Shown one piece after another: positions 16,254-24,816 of a DNA stretch of 40,676 nucleotides; the first letter of the stretch is position 1; every line of letters begins with the position of its first letter. The notes beneath the pieces were generated by a model. The model had not been told where the DNA came from. It did not search any database and saw nothing but the letters and a program-made list of their open reading frames with translations. Position numbers and translations under genes: made by a program. Origin of the DNA: Xanthobacteraceae bacterium (GTDB taxonomy: Bacteria > Pseudomonadota > Alphaproteobacteria > Rhizobiales > Xanthobacteraceae); assembly GCA_019748335.1 (NCBI GenBank), contig JAIEPP010000191.1:1-40676 (forward strand), in the 5' to 3' direction.

Positions 16254-17570
16254 CTAGGGTCTGGTCGCGCGCTCCAGGAACTGTACCAAGGCGGCGCGGT
16301 CCTGTTCAGAACCGATGCGCTGCTCGGGCATCTTGGTGCCCGGCGTGTAGGCCGAAGGTCCGATCTCGAACAATCGGGAAACCGTCTCCGGTGTCCAGAC
16401 AATATCGAGGCGCTTGAGGGCTTCCGAGAAATCATAGCCCGGCAAGGTTGCGATCCGTCGGCCGAACAGGCCGGCCAGCGTGGGTCCTGCTCTGTTGGCC
16501 TGATCGGCACCCAGCGTATGACAGGCAACACAGGCACGGAAAATGTTCGCGCCGTGGTCACCGGCGTAGGCGGCCAGTGGGTCTCCCGCGGTTTCCAGTA
16601 GGAGTGGATCGACGGGCTCTCCCGTCACCGCGTCCCAGCGGCGGATGATGTTGTCGGCGCCACCGGTGAGCAACGTACGGCTATCAGGCAGAAACGCTAC
16701 CGACCACACCGGCAACCCGGGACCCACCAGTGTGCGCGCAAGATTGCGCGTCTTGCGATCGATTACAGCGACTGCGCCACCAATGCTCGCGGCCGCCACC
16801 AACGCCCCATCGGGTGAGATCGCAATCGAGATCACCGGTCTCGGCCCGGCGGCAACCTCGCCCGCGCGCGTGCCGTCGCTATTGAGGAAATACAGTCTGC
16901 CGTCGGCACCACCGGTCGCGATTTCGCCATCGTGGCCAATCGCGACGGTGTTGAGCGGGCTCGGCATCGCAATGACGTCCGGTGGTGACGAACCCGCGAG
17001 CGGCCAGATACGAACGCTCTGATCGTAGCTGGCGCTGACCAGCGTGCGGCCGTCCGGGGCAAACGCGACACCGTTGACGTTTTGCGCATGCCCTTCCAGC
17101 ACGCGCGGCGCGCCGCCGCCAGTGAGCGGCCACAGCCGCACGGTTTGATCCCACGACGCCGAAGCCAATGTTGCGCCGTCGGGCGATACCGCGAGTGCTG
17201 CGATCGGCGCGGTATGGCCTTCCATCACCGCGTCGGGCTGGGTGTTGCCGGGTGTCCAGATCGCAATACGCCCGTCGGCGCCGGCCGTCGCGACACGTCC
17301 ATCATTGAACAGGACCACCGCGTTGACGGCGTCGGCGTGGAAACGAAGGACCTGCACGGCGGCATTGCGCGTCAGCGACCAGCGGATCGCGGTTGAATCA
17401 AAGCTTCCCGAGATGGCGGTTACGCCGTCGGGCGATATAGCCAATGCCCGCACCGGCCCGCCATGTCCGCGCAACTGCGCGACGGCGGCCCTGGTTCCAA
17501 GCGCCGGCAGAAGCAGCAAGGCCGCCCAGATCAGCCACGCGAACCGGAAGATTCTGTGAGTACAGACCAT
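16254..17570 (-). CDS. WD40-repeat / c-type cytochrome fusion protein
   Basis: A 438-residue exported protein. Residues 1-30 are a signal peptide (WLIWAALLLLPALGTRAAVAQ). Residues ~32-330 hold seven WD40-like blades, recognisable by repeated 'gHxxxVxalavSPDGxtlaSaSwDqtvrlWpl' units. A class I cytochrome c domain follows: haem motif CVACH at residues 347-351 and a probable methionine ligand in GTKMPEQ (Met414). The domain resembles cytochrome c2/c556-type sequences (GPTLAGLFGRR, PGYDFSEALK). It would be a periplasmic electron-transfer protein with a beta-propeller scaffold. The redox partner is unknown; the formate dehydrogenase genes nearby are suggestive but separately arranged. Confidence 0.88.
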   Translation of the reverse strand: MVCTHRIFRFAWLIWAALLLLPALGTRAAVAQLRGHGGPVRALAISPDGVTAISGSFDSTAIRWSLTRNAAVQVLRFHADAVNAVVLFNDGRVATAGADGRIAIWTPGNTQPDAVMEGHTAPIAALAVSPDGATLASASWDQTVRLWPLTGGGAPRVLEGHAQNVNGVAFAPDGRTLVSASYDQSVRIWPLAGSSPPDVIAMPSPLNTVAIGHDGEIATGGADGRLYFLNSDGTRAGEVAAGPRPVISIAISPDGALVAAASIGGAVAVIDRKTRNLARTLVGPGLPVWSVAFLPDSRTLLTGGADNIIRRWDAVTGEPVDPLLLETAGDPLAAYAGDHGANIFRACVACHTLGADQANRAGPTLAGLFGRRIATLPGYDFSEALKRLDIVWTPETVSRLFEIGPSAYTPGTKMPEQRIGSEQDRAALVQFLERATRP

Positions 17571-17636
17571 TCCCGACGATCGTTTCGCCCGTTGCTGCCG
17601 CCGTCAAGGGCCCGGTGTTCCCGGACTAGAACTCTT

Positions 17637-17651
17637 CGGCGTTGCACGCCG
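17637..17651 (-). other. Small hairpin beyond the formate dehydrogenase operon
   Basis: CGGCGT (17637-17642) and ACGCCG (17646-17651) form a 6-bp stem with a three-base loop, 50-65 bp after the DUF971 stop on the minus strand. No T-run follows, so it is a weak terminator candidate at best. It is the only stable structure I see between the formate operon and the WD40/cytochrome gene. Confidence 0.3.
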
Positions 17652-17703
17652 GTGCCTGGAAACAAAATCGCGAAAACAACCCCATGCAAAGTAGCCCCTA
17701 GCC

Positions 17704-18093
17704 TCACCGCATGCCCGGCCGGTCGCGGTCCAGCGCCTTGGCCTGGAGATCGTCGAGATAGGCCTGAAAGCGCCGTTCGGCGTTGACGCCGAGATCGCGC
17801 AGGAACGCCCAGGAGTAGATGCCGGTATTGTGCATGTCGTCGAAGGTGAGCCGCACGGCGTAATTGCCGACCGGGTCGACGGAGAGAATGGTCACGTTGC
17901 GCTTGCCGCCAACCGTCTTGCGTTGCGCCTCGGAATGGCCCTGCACTTCGGCGGACGGACTGGTCACCCGCAGCAGTTCGGCGGAAAGGTTGAAAGCCGC
18001 GCCGTCGTCAAATGCAACGTGAAGGGTGCGGCGGTCCTTCACCAGCCGAATTTCGGACGGCCAGGCCGGAACTGTCTTGGGTGCACTCAACAT
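17704..18093 (-). CDS. DUF971 (gamma-butyrobetaine hydroxylase N-terminal-like) protein
   Basis: A 129-residue cytosolic protein with the DUF971 fold (SEIRLVKDRRTLHVAFDDGAAFNLSAELLRVTSPSAEVQGH ... YAVRLTFDDMHNTGIYSWAFLRDLG). The conserved 'FDDxHNTGIYSW' ending is intact. DUF971 domains often occur next to or fused with Mrp-type iron-sulfur ATPases; here an Mrp gene is present in the same formate dehydrogenase region, on the other strand. It begins 11 bp after the 51-residue small gene and is the last gene of the operon. A role in iron-sulfur or molybdenum enzyme assembly is inferred from context only. Confidence 0.85.
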   Translation of the reverse strand: MLSAPKTVPAWPSEIRLVKDRRTLHVAFDDGAAFNLSAELLRVTSPSAEVQGHSEAQRKTVGGKRNVTILSVDPVGNYAVRLTFDDMHNTGIYSWAFLRDLGVNAERRFQAYLDDLQAKALDRDRPGMR

Positions 18094-18104
18094 GGCTGCC
18101 CGGA

Positions 18105-18260
18105 TCAGTTCGGCCCGATCAAATTATTGCCGGGATCACCGACCCGGGCGCCGCTGGTCGTGTAGGCAACTGAGCTCGTCTGCTGAATGGTGTCGAGCAC
18201 GGACGACACACAGAACGCGGCGATCGCCGCAAACGCCAAAGCCGCCAGAAAGCTCTTCAT
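18105..18260 (-). CDS. 51-residue exported protein in the formate dehydrogenase operon
   Basis: The protein starts MKSFLAALAFAAIAAFCVSSVLD, a signal peptide or single membrane helix, and continues as a short polar tail ending GDPGNNLIGPN. GAGGG lies upstream of the ATG. It sits 34 bp after the gamma subunit gene and 11 bp before the DUF971 gene, so it is part of the same transcript. The length and hydrophobic pattern would allow it to be a small accessory subunit of the membrane enzyme, but nothing in the sequence proves this. Confidence 0.7.
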   Translation of the reverse strand: MKSFLAALAFAAIAAFCVSSVLDTIQQTSSVAYTTSGARVGDPGNNLIGPN

Positions 18261-18294
18261 CGTATTTCCCTCGAACTGCTCAGTATCCGCACCA

Positions 18295-19305
18295 TCATTC
18301 CGCTGCCACGGGTCGCGCGGCACTTCCCGACGGCGCGCGGCCCTTAGCCTGTTCTTCCTCGACCCACAGCGAGTGATGCTCCTTGGCCCAGTTGAGGTCG
18401 ACCTCGCCGGTACCCATCGCATCGAACGCGCCCTCCATCCCGACCGAGCCGATGTAGATATGGGCCAGCATGGCAGCGATGAACAGCATCGCGATCACGG
18501 CATGGATCACAGTCCAGAACTGCAACTCCGTGACGTTGGCAGGAATATACGGGAACAGCATGAACCAGCCGGACACCGACATCAGCGCGCCGCCAATGAT
18601 CACGATCCAGAAAATGCCCTTCTGGCCAGCATTGAAGCGATGGGCCGGCGGATGCTGTCCTTTGGACAGGAGACCACCACCCTGCTTGATCCAGTCCAGG
18701 TCGAGCTTGCCGGGGATGTTATCCTTGATCCAGATCAGGAACATGATGATCAGGCCAAGCATGAAGGGAAACGCCAGATAGTCATGGGCGTATTTGCCGT
18801 AAGCCGACATGGTGGCGAAAGCGTTCGCGCCGAACAGCGGCAAAATCAGGATCCGGCCGAAGCTGATGTTGAGTCCCGACAGGGCCAATACAATGAAGCA
18901 ACTTGCCGTCAGCCAGTGGGTGAAGCGCTCGAAGCTGGCAAAGCGCAGAAGTTTGGCGCCAGAAAACCCGTGATCGATGCGAATGCGCCCGCGCACCAGC
19001 AGGAAGATTGCGAGCAGAGCCAGCATGCCGATGATGGCGACGCCGCCGATGATCGGCAGCTTGCTGCGATGAAAATCGCGCCAGTCGCGCCCCGCAGGCT
19101 GAATCAGGCTGGACGCCATGGCGTCGGGGATCGTTATCCGCCCGGTGATCTTGTCACCTTCCTTCAACGCGTTCAGGAGCTTGTCTTCCTGAACCGCTTC
19201 GGCGGTCGGCTTGAACGAAAGCTGGGCGACGGCGGGATTCGCGAACACGAACAGCAGTGCAATGGCGGCGCATAGCGCCCGGAGGTTTGAGATAGAGCTT
19301 GGCAT
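18295..19305 (-). CDS. fdoI: Formate dehydrogenase gamma subunit (cytochrome b556)
   Basis: A 336-residue membrane anchor that takes electrons from the beta subunit to quinone. Residues 1-28 resemble a signal peptide (LCAAIALLFVFANPAVAQ), as in many proteobacterial gamma subunits. A periplasmic segment with a predicted helix at 85-105 comes next, then four helices carrying the haem-b histidines (FERFTHWLTASCFIVLALSGLNI, YAHDYLAF, FWTVIHAVIAMLFIAAMLAHIYIG). HHSLWVEEE near the end is typical. The C-terminal tail is short and basic. It follows the beta gene by 66 bp. Confidence 0.95.
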   Translation of the reverse strand: MPSSISNLRALCAAIALLFVFANPAVAQLSFKPTAEAVQEDKLLNALKEGDKITGRITIPDAMASSLIQPAGRDWRDFHRSKLPIIGGVAIIGMLALLAIFLLVRGRIRIDHGFSGAKLLRFASFERFTHWLTASCFIVLALSGLNISFGRILILPLFGANAFATMSAYGKYAHDYLAFPFMLGLIIMFLIWIKDNIPGKLDLDWIKQGGGLLSKGQHPPAHRFNAGQKGIFWIVIIGGALMSVSGWFMLFPYIPANVTELQFWTVIHAVIAMLFIAAMLAHIYIGSVGMEGAFDAMGTGEVDLNWAKEHHSLWVEEEQAKGRAPSGSAARPVAAE

Positions 19306-19371
19306 AGGCCGGTGACCTTCCCGTTTCTCGTGACATGAGTGCCGCCGCGCGTAGCGCGACGGCCAAATGCA

Positions 19372-19968
19372 TCAGCCGGTCGGCGAATCGCTGTAGGCGG
19401 TTTTCCAGCCCCACATGCCCGAACCGTAACCGCGCTTCATCACGCGCTCCTTGTAGATTTCGGCGATGATCGCGCCGTCGCCGGCAAGCAGCGACTTGGT
19501 CGAGCACATCTCGGCACAAATCGGCAGCTTGCCCTCGGCGAGACGGTTGGCGCCGTATTTGGCATACTCGGCCCGCGTCGAGTCCGCCTCCGGCCCACCC
19601 GCGCAATAGGTGCATTTGTCCATCTTGCCGCGCGATCCGAAGTTGCCCACCTTCGGATATTGCGGTGCGCCGAACGGACAAGCATAAAAACAATAGCCAC
19701 AGCCGATGCAGAGGTCCTTGGAGTGAAGCACCACGCCGTCGGCGGTCGTATAGAAACACGACACCGGACATACCGCCGCGCAAGGCGCATCGGTACAGTG
19801 CATACAGGCCATGGACACCGAGCGTTCGCCGGGCTTGCCGTCATTGATGGTGACGACGCGGCGGCGATTGATGCCCCACGGCACTTCATGTTCGTTCTTG
19901 CAGGCTGTCACGCAAGCGTTGCATTCGATGCAACGGTCGGCATCACAGAGAAATTTGACGCGAGCCAT
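19372..19968 (-). CDS. fdh3B: Formate dehydrogenase beta subunit (FDH3-type, four [4Fe-4S])
   Basis: A 198-residue electron-transfer subunit between the molybdenum site and cytochrome b. The first cluster motif is CIECNACVTACK (Cys13, 16, 19, 23). Three further sets follow in SMACMHCTDAPCAAVCP, CIGCGYCFYACPFG and DKCTYCAGG...CAEMCSTKS. It lacks the C-terminal membrane helix found in E. coli FdnH/FdoH, in keeping with the shorter FDH3 form. GGGAGAAT precedes the ATG, 14 bp after the alpha gene. Confidence 0.96.
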   Translation of the reverse strand: MARVKFLCDADRCIECNACVTACKNEHEVPWGINRRRVVTINDGKPGERSVSMACMHCTDAPCAAVCPVSCFYTTADGVVLHSKDLCIGCGYCFYACPFGAPQYPKVGNFGSRGKMDKCTYCAGGPEADSTRAEYAKYGANRLAEGKLPICAEMCSTKSLLAGDGAIIAEIYKERVMKRGYGSGMWGWKTAYSDSPTG

Positions 19969-19982
19969 GATCTATTCTCCCC

Positions 19983-22949
19983 TCACGCCGATTGGATCTG
20001 GCACAGGGTCACCTTGCCCTCGTGCATGCCGGTGACCGGATCGTAGCCGTAGGACGTCAGCGTATTCACGCTTTCGCCCAGCACGATCGGATCGTTGCCC
20101 TTTGGATATTTGCCGCGCTGGTCGACGCCCTGGAACCAGCCGGCGAAGTGGAACGGCATGAACGCCACGCCCTTGCCGACGCGGTCGGTGACCAGCGCCT
20201 TGACGCGGGCCTTCGAGCTGTTTTCCGGGCCGTAGACCCAGACCCAGCCGCCATCCTTGATGCCGCGCTCGCTGGCGTCCGAGGTATTGACCTCGACGAA
20301 CATGTCCTGCTGCAACTCAGCGAGCCAGCGGTTCGACCGGGTTTCCTCGCCACCGCCTTCGTATTCCACCAGACGTCCCGAGGTCAGGATGATCGGGAAT
20401 TGCTTGGCAAGCCCCTTGTCCACCGCCGCCTTTTGAATCGCGAAGCCGAGATTGGCCATGCGGAACTGGCGTCCGTCCGGCCGCGTCGGGTATTTGGCGA
20501 CGAGTTCGGGACGCGCGGTATAGATCGGCTCGCGATGAACCGGCACCGGATCCGGCAGATTCCATGCCACCGCGCGGGCCTTGCCGTTGCCATACGCCAT
20601 CACGCCATGCTCCAGCGTGACGCGAATGATGCCGCCCGACAGATCGACCGCCCAGCCGACGCCGTCGGGACTATTGCCACCGATCTTGTTGATGGTGGCG
20701 AGTTCGGCTTCTGTGAGGTCCTTGTCCCAGCCGAGTTTCTTCAGCACGCCGTAGGTAAATTCCGGGTAGCCGTCGGTCAGTTCGGAGCCCTTGCTGTAGG
20801 AACCTTCGGCCAACAAATTGACGGACTTGACCGACCCGTCCGGCTGCTTTTCCTCGTAGACCACGCCGAACCGCGCACGGAAAGTGCCGCCGCCGTCCTT
20901 GGCGTGAAGGTTGGTATTGTAGAGTGTGTGCGTCCCCGGATGCTTGATCTGCGGCGTGCCCCAGCACGGCCACGGCAGGCCGTAATAATCGCCGCCGATG
21001 TCGGGTTCGTCGGCCTTGGCGCGCAGCGTTACCAGGTCGAATTTGCCCTGGTTCTTCATGTGCGCCTTCAGCCGCTCCGGCGACTGGCCGGAATAGCCGG
21101 TCGAAAATCCGCCGCGGTTGATTTCGCGCAGCAGGTCCTCCGAAGACGGATGATTGTTCTCCACCTTGATGTTCTTGAACATCGGATCAGCGAAACCGAG
21201 CTTCTTGGAAAGTAGATAGATGATCTCGTAATCGTCCTTCGATTCGAAGATCGGCTTGACCACCTGCTCACCCCACTGCAGCGAGCGGTTCGACGCGGTG
21301 CGCGAGCCCGAGGTCTCGAACTGGGTGCAGGCCGGCAGCAGATAGGTGCCGTTCTTGCGCTCCGAGATCGCCGCGAACGTGGTCGGATGCGGGTCGGCGA
21401 CGACAAGCAACTCGAGCTTCTCGATGCCCTTCACCATTTCGGTCATGCGCGGCACAGTGTTGCCGCCGTGCCCCATGATGAACATCGCCTTCAGGCTGTC
21501 GCGCTGATCGACATCATCGGGGTTGGCGAGCGTGGCATCGAACCAGCGGGTCGACGGGATACCAGGCAGTTCCATGTTCTGCTTGCGGGTACGGGCCGGA
21601 CGGCCCGCTTTCGCCGGCACTTCGTCGAAGCGCGCCTGGAGATAATCATATTCGACTTCCCAAACCCGCGCCCAGTGCTTCCAGGCGCCTTCGACCAGGC
21701 CGTAATAGAGCGGCAGCGTCGTGATATCGAGACCGATATCGGTCGCGCCCTGCACGTTGCAGTGGCCGCGGAAGATGTTGGCGCCGCCGCCGAAGGTGCC
21801 GACATTGCCGGTTGCCAGCAGAAGATTGCAATAGGCCCGGACGTTGGCGGTGCCGACGGTGTGCTGGGTGCCGCCCATGCACCAGATGAAGGTCGAGGGC
21901 CGTTGCTTGGCAAAGGTCTCTGCGACCTTCTTCACTTGCTCGCCCGGAATGCCGGTAACGCGTTCGACCTCTTCCGGCGTCCACTTGGCGACTTCGGCGC
22001 GGATCTGGTCCATGCCGTAGACGCGCTGGGCGATGAATTGCTTGTCTTCCCAGCCATTATTGAAGATGTGGTGCAGCATACCCCAGATCACCGCGATGTC
22101 GGTGCCGCTGCGGAAGCGGACATATTCGGTGGCATGGGCCGCGGTGCGGGTGAAGCGCGGGTCGAGCACGAAGACGTTGGCGCGGTTGATCTCCTTGCCG
22201 GTCAGGATGTGCTGCAGCGACACCGGATGCGCTTCGGCAGCATTCGATCCCATGAAGACGATGGTCTTCGAGTTTCTGATATCGTTGTAGGAATTGGTCA
22301 TCGCGCCGTAGCCCCAGGTGTTGGCGACGCCGGCGACGGTAGTAGAGTGGCAGATGCGGGCCTGGTGATCCACGGAGTTGGTACCCCAGAACGCCGCGAA
22401 CTTGCGGAACAGATAACCGCCTTCATTGGAGAATTTCGCGGAGCCGAGCAGATAGACGGAATCTGCACCGGACTTGGCGCGAATCTCCAGCATCTTGTCA
22501 CCGATCTCGTTGATGGCCTGGTCCCACGACACCTTCTGCCACTCGCCGTTGACCAGCTTCATCGGATATTTCAGGCGGCGGTCGCCATGCACGAGTTCGC
22601 GCACCGACGCGCCCTTGGCGCAATGCGAGCCGCGGTTGATCGGGCTGTCCCAGGCCGGCTCCTGGCCGACCCAGACACCGTTCTGAACTTCGGCAATGAC
22701 GGTGCAGCCGACCGAGCAATGGGTGCAGATGTTCTTTTTGATTTCGGTCGGGGCGCCGACGATTTTCGGACCGGCCGCTGCCTTGCGCACCGAGCCGAGC
22801 GGCATCAACCCCAATGCCGCGCCCGCGCCTGCGGCCAGACCGGACCGGCGCAGAAACGTGCGGCGGTCGAGAACCCCCGATGCCAGGCCGGCGGCGACAC
22901 CCTGCAAACGCGCCTTGCCTGCGGATCCATCTCTTCGCTTCATCAACAT
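19983..22949 (-). CDS. fdhA: Formate dehydrogenase alpha subunit (molybdopterin, Cys type)
   Basis: A 988-residue catalytic subunit oxidising formate to CO2 with a bis-molybdopterin guanine dinucleotide cofactor. A Tat signal lies at residues 27-60 (twin arginines 29-30 in LDRRTFLRRSGLAAG), so the enzyme faces the periplasm. Cys75, 78, 82 and 110 bind the proximal [4Fe-4S] cluster. Cys200 in DHQARICHSTTV occupies the molybdenum ligand position that is selenocysteine in E. coli FdnG/FdoG, so no Sec machinery is needed. The C-terminal molydop-binding domain ends LTSYGYDPVTGMHEGKVTLCQI. The ATG at 22949 was chosen over upstream codons because GGGA precedes it and the gene then clears the preceding small gene by 13 bp. 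Confidence 0.96.
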   Translation of the reverse strand: MLMKRRDGSAGKARLQGVAAGLASGVLDRRTFLRRSGLAAGAGAALGLMPLGSVRKAAAGPKIVGAPTEIKKNICTHCSVGCTVIAEVQNGVWVGQEPAWDSPINRGSHCAKGASVRELVHGDRRLKYPMKLVNGEWQKVSWDQAINEIGDKMLEIRAKSGADSVYLLGSAKFSNEGGYLFRKFAAFWGTNSVDHQARICHSTTVAGVANTWGYGAMTNSYNDIRNSKTIVFMGSNAAEAHPVSLQHILTGKEINRANVFVLDPRFTRTAAHATEYVRFRSGTDIAVIWGMLHHIFNNGWEDKQFIAQRVYGMDQIRAEVAKWTPEEVERVTGIPGEQVKKVAETFAKQRPSTFIWCMGGTQHTVGTANVRAYCNLLLATGNVGTFGGGANIFRGHCNVQGATDIGLDITTLPLYYGLVEGAWKHWARVWEVEYDYLQARFDEVPAKAGRPARTRKQNMELPGIPSTRWFDATLANPDDVDQRDSLKAMFIMGHGGNTVPRMTEMVKGIEKLELLVVADPHPTTFAAISERKNGTYLLPACTQFETSGSRTASNRSLQWGEQVVKPIFESKDDYEIIYLLSKKLGFADPMFKNIKVENNHPSSEDLLREINRGGFSTGYSGQSPERLKAHMKNQGKFDLVTLRAKADEPDIGGDYYGLPWPCWGTPQIKHPGTHTLYNTNLHAKDGGGTFRARFGVVYEEKQPDGSVKSVNLLAEGSYSKGSELTDGYPEFTYGVLKKLGWDKDLTEAELATINKIGGNSPDGVGWAVDLSGGIIRVTLEHGVMAYGNGKARAVAWNLPDPVPVHREPIYTARPELVAKYPTRPDGRQFRMANLGFAIQKAAVDKGLAKQFPIILTSGRLVEYEGGGEETRSNRWLAELQQDMFVEVNTSDASERGIKDGGWVWVYGPENSSKARVKALVTDRVGKGVAFMPFHFAGWFQGVDQRGKYPKGNDPIVLGESVNTLTSYGYDPVTGMHEGKVTLCQIQSA

Positions 22950-22962
22950 GTGCGTGTTCCCA

Positions 22963-23187
22963 TCAATAACGGTTGACGCGGTAGTAGTTCTTGACGTGAT
23001 CGGTCTCCTTGTAGCGGGCCTTGACGCGCTCGGCCTGCGACTCGTCCGCCTTCGCCTCACCGCCCGCCAGCGGCACCACCGCCGCCGCCGCAACCACCGA
23101 TCCACTCATCATGAAGAAGCGGCGACGGTTGAGTGCCTTCGCATCCTGCGGCTTGCTGCCGGGCGCCTTTTCGGATGGCTTGCTCAT
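22963..23187 (-). CDS. Formate dehydrogenase region TAT-target small protein
   Basis: A 74-residue protein, start fixed by GGAGGAGATCGCG. It carries a twin-arginine motif NRRRFFMMSGSVVAAAAVVPLAGG (residues ~20-45) and a short mature part ESQAERVKARYKETDHVKNYYRVNRY. 'YKETDHVKxYYRxNRY' is the signature of the TIGR02811-type proteins always found next to formate dehydrogenase genes. Its role is unknown; it may be a co-exported assembly factor or tiny subunit. The order TorD, TAT target, alpha, beta, gamma is the conserved arrangement. Confidence 0.92.
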   Translation of the reverse strand: MSKPSEKAPGSKPQDAKALNRRRFFMMSGSVVAAAAVVPLAGGEAKADESQAERVKARYKETDHVKNYYRVNRY

Positions 23188-23227
23188 CGCGATCTCCTCC
23201 ACATCGTTCTCACGTTTGCCTTGCGCA

Positions 23228-24013
23228 TCACTCCGACAGCGTAAAAGCCTCGGACTCCAGTTCCATAAAAACACGGCCGACGCGGCCGACGGCCCGGTAG
23301 AAGTTGGCCGCACGCGACATCTCCAGATCGGCAAACATCCGCGCTGCCCAAGGCTTCAGGTGCCGTTCGAAGAATCGCGCCTGTTCGGCCAGGTCAGCCT
23401 CAAAGTCGCCGCGCGCCAGGCCGGCCATGACCTCGAGCAGGATCGCGACATGATCTTCCGGCTCGCGCGAGGTGCCCGCTCGTTCGATCCCAAGCAGATC
23501 CAGATCTTCGCGGACGCGCGCCAGTGGGCGCTCGTGCAGGAAGCCGGTCAGGTAATAGGAGGCATAGGGCAGCAGCTCGCCGCGGCCGAGCCCGATGAAC
23601 AGGTCGAAGAATTCCTTGCTCACGGCTCGGTTATCCGCCGCTGCTGCGGCTGCGGCGAGTTCGATATGCGCTATGCCGAGATCGGAGGCGTCGCCCTTCA
23701 ATGCGGCCACCCGGGCGAGCGTGTCAGCGTCCGGCGCCTTGCCGAGCAGCAGCGACAACAGGCCGTATTCCGCGGCGCGCAGCGCATCAATCTCGTCGAT
23801 TTCGGGGTTGGATGACACCTGAGCCTCGAATCCGTAGAGATCGGGGCGAAGCACGGAACGCTGCACACGCGTCGTTGCCTCGACGGCGAGAACTCGTTCT
23901 GCCGGAATGCGCGACCACGCCGAAACCGAAGGTTGGGCAATGCCGATCGCTCGCGCCAGACGTGCGACACCACCTGCGGCCTTGATTGCCTGTTCCAGTC
24001 CGGCGTCACGCAT
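23228..24013 (-). CDS. TorD-family chaperone fused to an N-terminal HTH (YdaS/Cro-like)
   Basis: A 261-residue protein with two parts. Residues ~3-60 (LEQAIKAAGGVARLARAIGIAQPSVSAWSRIPAERVLAVEATTRVQRSVLRPDLYG) are a Cro/YdaS-type helix-turn-helix: the 'AxAIGIxQPSVSxWxRIPAERVLAVE' and 'xLRPDLYG' elements are diagnostic. Residues ~70-261 are an all-alpha TorD/DmsD-type chaperone (YGLLSLLLGKAPDA, LPYASYYLTGFLHERPLARVREDL, EPEDHVAILLEVMAGL, HLKPWAARMFADLE), expected to bind the Tat leader of the alpha subunit. An earlier ATG at 24103 would add 30 residues crossing the palindromic region and is less likely. The fusion suggests that leader binding could be read out as transcriptional control of the operon. 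Confidence 0.88.
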   Translation of the reverse strand: MRDAGLEQAIKAAGGVARLARAIGIAQPSVSAWSRIPAERVLAVEATTRVQRSVLRPDLYGFEAQVSSNPEIDEIDALRAAEYGLLSLLLGKAPDADTLARVAALKGDASDLGIAHIELAAAAAAADNRAVSKEFFDLFIGLGRGELLPYASYYLTGFLHERPLARVREDLDLLGIERAGTSREPEDHVAILLEVMAGLARGDFEADLAEQARFFERHLKPWAARMFADLEMSRAANFYRAVGRVGRVFMELESEAFTLSE

Positions 24014-24064
24014 GGTGCACCCGACTTCTCCCCGCCCGCTTGCGCCCCTTATTCGAGCATACGA

Positions 24065-24119
24065 TTTGGAACTGGAATTATTCCAATCCCAAATTTGTAA
24101 CATAGGGTTTGCCTATGTT
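24065..24119. promoter_or_regulatory. Two palindromes upstream of the HTH-TorD/fdh operon
   Basis: AACATAGG (24099-24106) and CCTATGTT (24112-24119) are perfect arms with five bases between. Closer to the gene, TGGAA-TTA-TTCCA (24073-24085) is a second perfect palindrome, nested in TTGGAA...TTCCAA (24065-24086). The stretch is AT-rich, free of genes, and directly upstream of the HTH-TorD start. The lack of a T-run argues against the first being merely a terminator for the DUF3306 gene. They are candidate operators, perhaps for the HTH domain itself. Confidence 0.55.
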
Positions 24120-24135
24120 CCCAAAAAACTTTTGT

Positions 24136-24816
24136 CTAATCAGTCGGTTTTGCCGAGCCATGGCGTCGCACCGGCTGCTGCGGTGCAATAGAACCGAGGG
24201 CCTCAGAGTCTCTCTTCTGCCCAACCTCGATACCAGCCCCCGCCTCCCGATTCGAAGGATTCTGCTCCGCCGAAAGCGGCATGCTCAATCTCAGCGGTTG
24301 GTCCGACAGGCCCGGTGGTTGCTCGCCGGTTGGCGCGCGGTCGCTCGCCAACTCTGTTGGATCCTGAGCGGTCGATGCCGAAGGCTCGACCACGGTTTCG
24401 CCAGTGCCCATGATCTGGGAAACCAGCCGCGCGACGTCCATGCCGGAGCCGATCTCACTGTTGCCCGGCACGCCCCCCGGCGTGTTCCAGTCATAGGCGT
24501 ATTCGAGCGCGGGATTGACGTAATTTCGGATGGCAGGATCCAGCGCCCAAGACTTTCGCAAGGCCGCATTACGCAGATGTTCGGGAACGCCTTTGCGCAG
24601 AAACCCGGTGATGTCGGTCGTCGGCGTCAGCTCATCGAGCGTTGGCAAGCTGGAAAGATCGAACTCCTCCGGAGCCTCAGCTTCAACGGCAGATTCGGCG
24701 GCGACGTCGGTTTCGGCAACCGGCGCGTCACGCTCCGGCTGTTTCGTCTCCTGCTTGCGCTGCGACCATCGCGCCAGAAAGCCCTTGTCTTCGTTGCCGT
24801 GGTCCGGAGCACTCAT
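24136..24816 (-). CDS. DUF3306 domain protein
   Basis: A 226-residue soluble protein of the DUF3306 family, regularly paired with DUF3305 beside formate dehydrogenase genes. The N-terminus FLARWSQRKQE and the central core FDLSSLPTLDELTPTTDITGFLRKGVPEHLRNAALRKSWALDPAIRNYVNPALEYAYDWNTPGGVPG are the family signature. The last ~90 residues are low-complexity, polar and proline-rich, probably disordered. It overlaps the DUF3305 gene by 4 bp. Its function is unknown; context points to formate dehydrogenase maturation. Confidence 0.9.
   Translation of the reverse strand: MSAPDHGNEDKGFLARWSQRKQETKQPERDAPVAETDVAAESAVEAEAPEEFDLSSLPTLDELTPTTDITGFLRKGVPEHLRNAALRKSWALDPAIRNYVNPALEYAYDWNTPGGVPGNSEIGSGMDVARLVSQIMGTGETVVEPSASTAQDPTELASDRAPTGEQPPGLSDQPLRLSMPLSAEQNPSNREAGAGIEVGQKRDSEALGSIAPQQPVRRHGSAKPTD

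Noticed and set aside
22347-22352. Possible selenocysteine in the formate dehydrogenase alpha subunit
   Set aside because: The molybdenum ligand position is an ordinary cysteine codon in ARICHS, and the frame has no internal TGA.
21387-22976. 529-residue plus-strand frame opposite the formate dehydrogenase alpha subunit
   Set aside because: It is a shadow of the catalytic subunit; no ribosome site or known domain.
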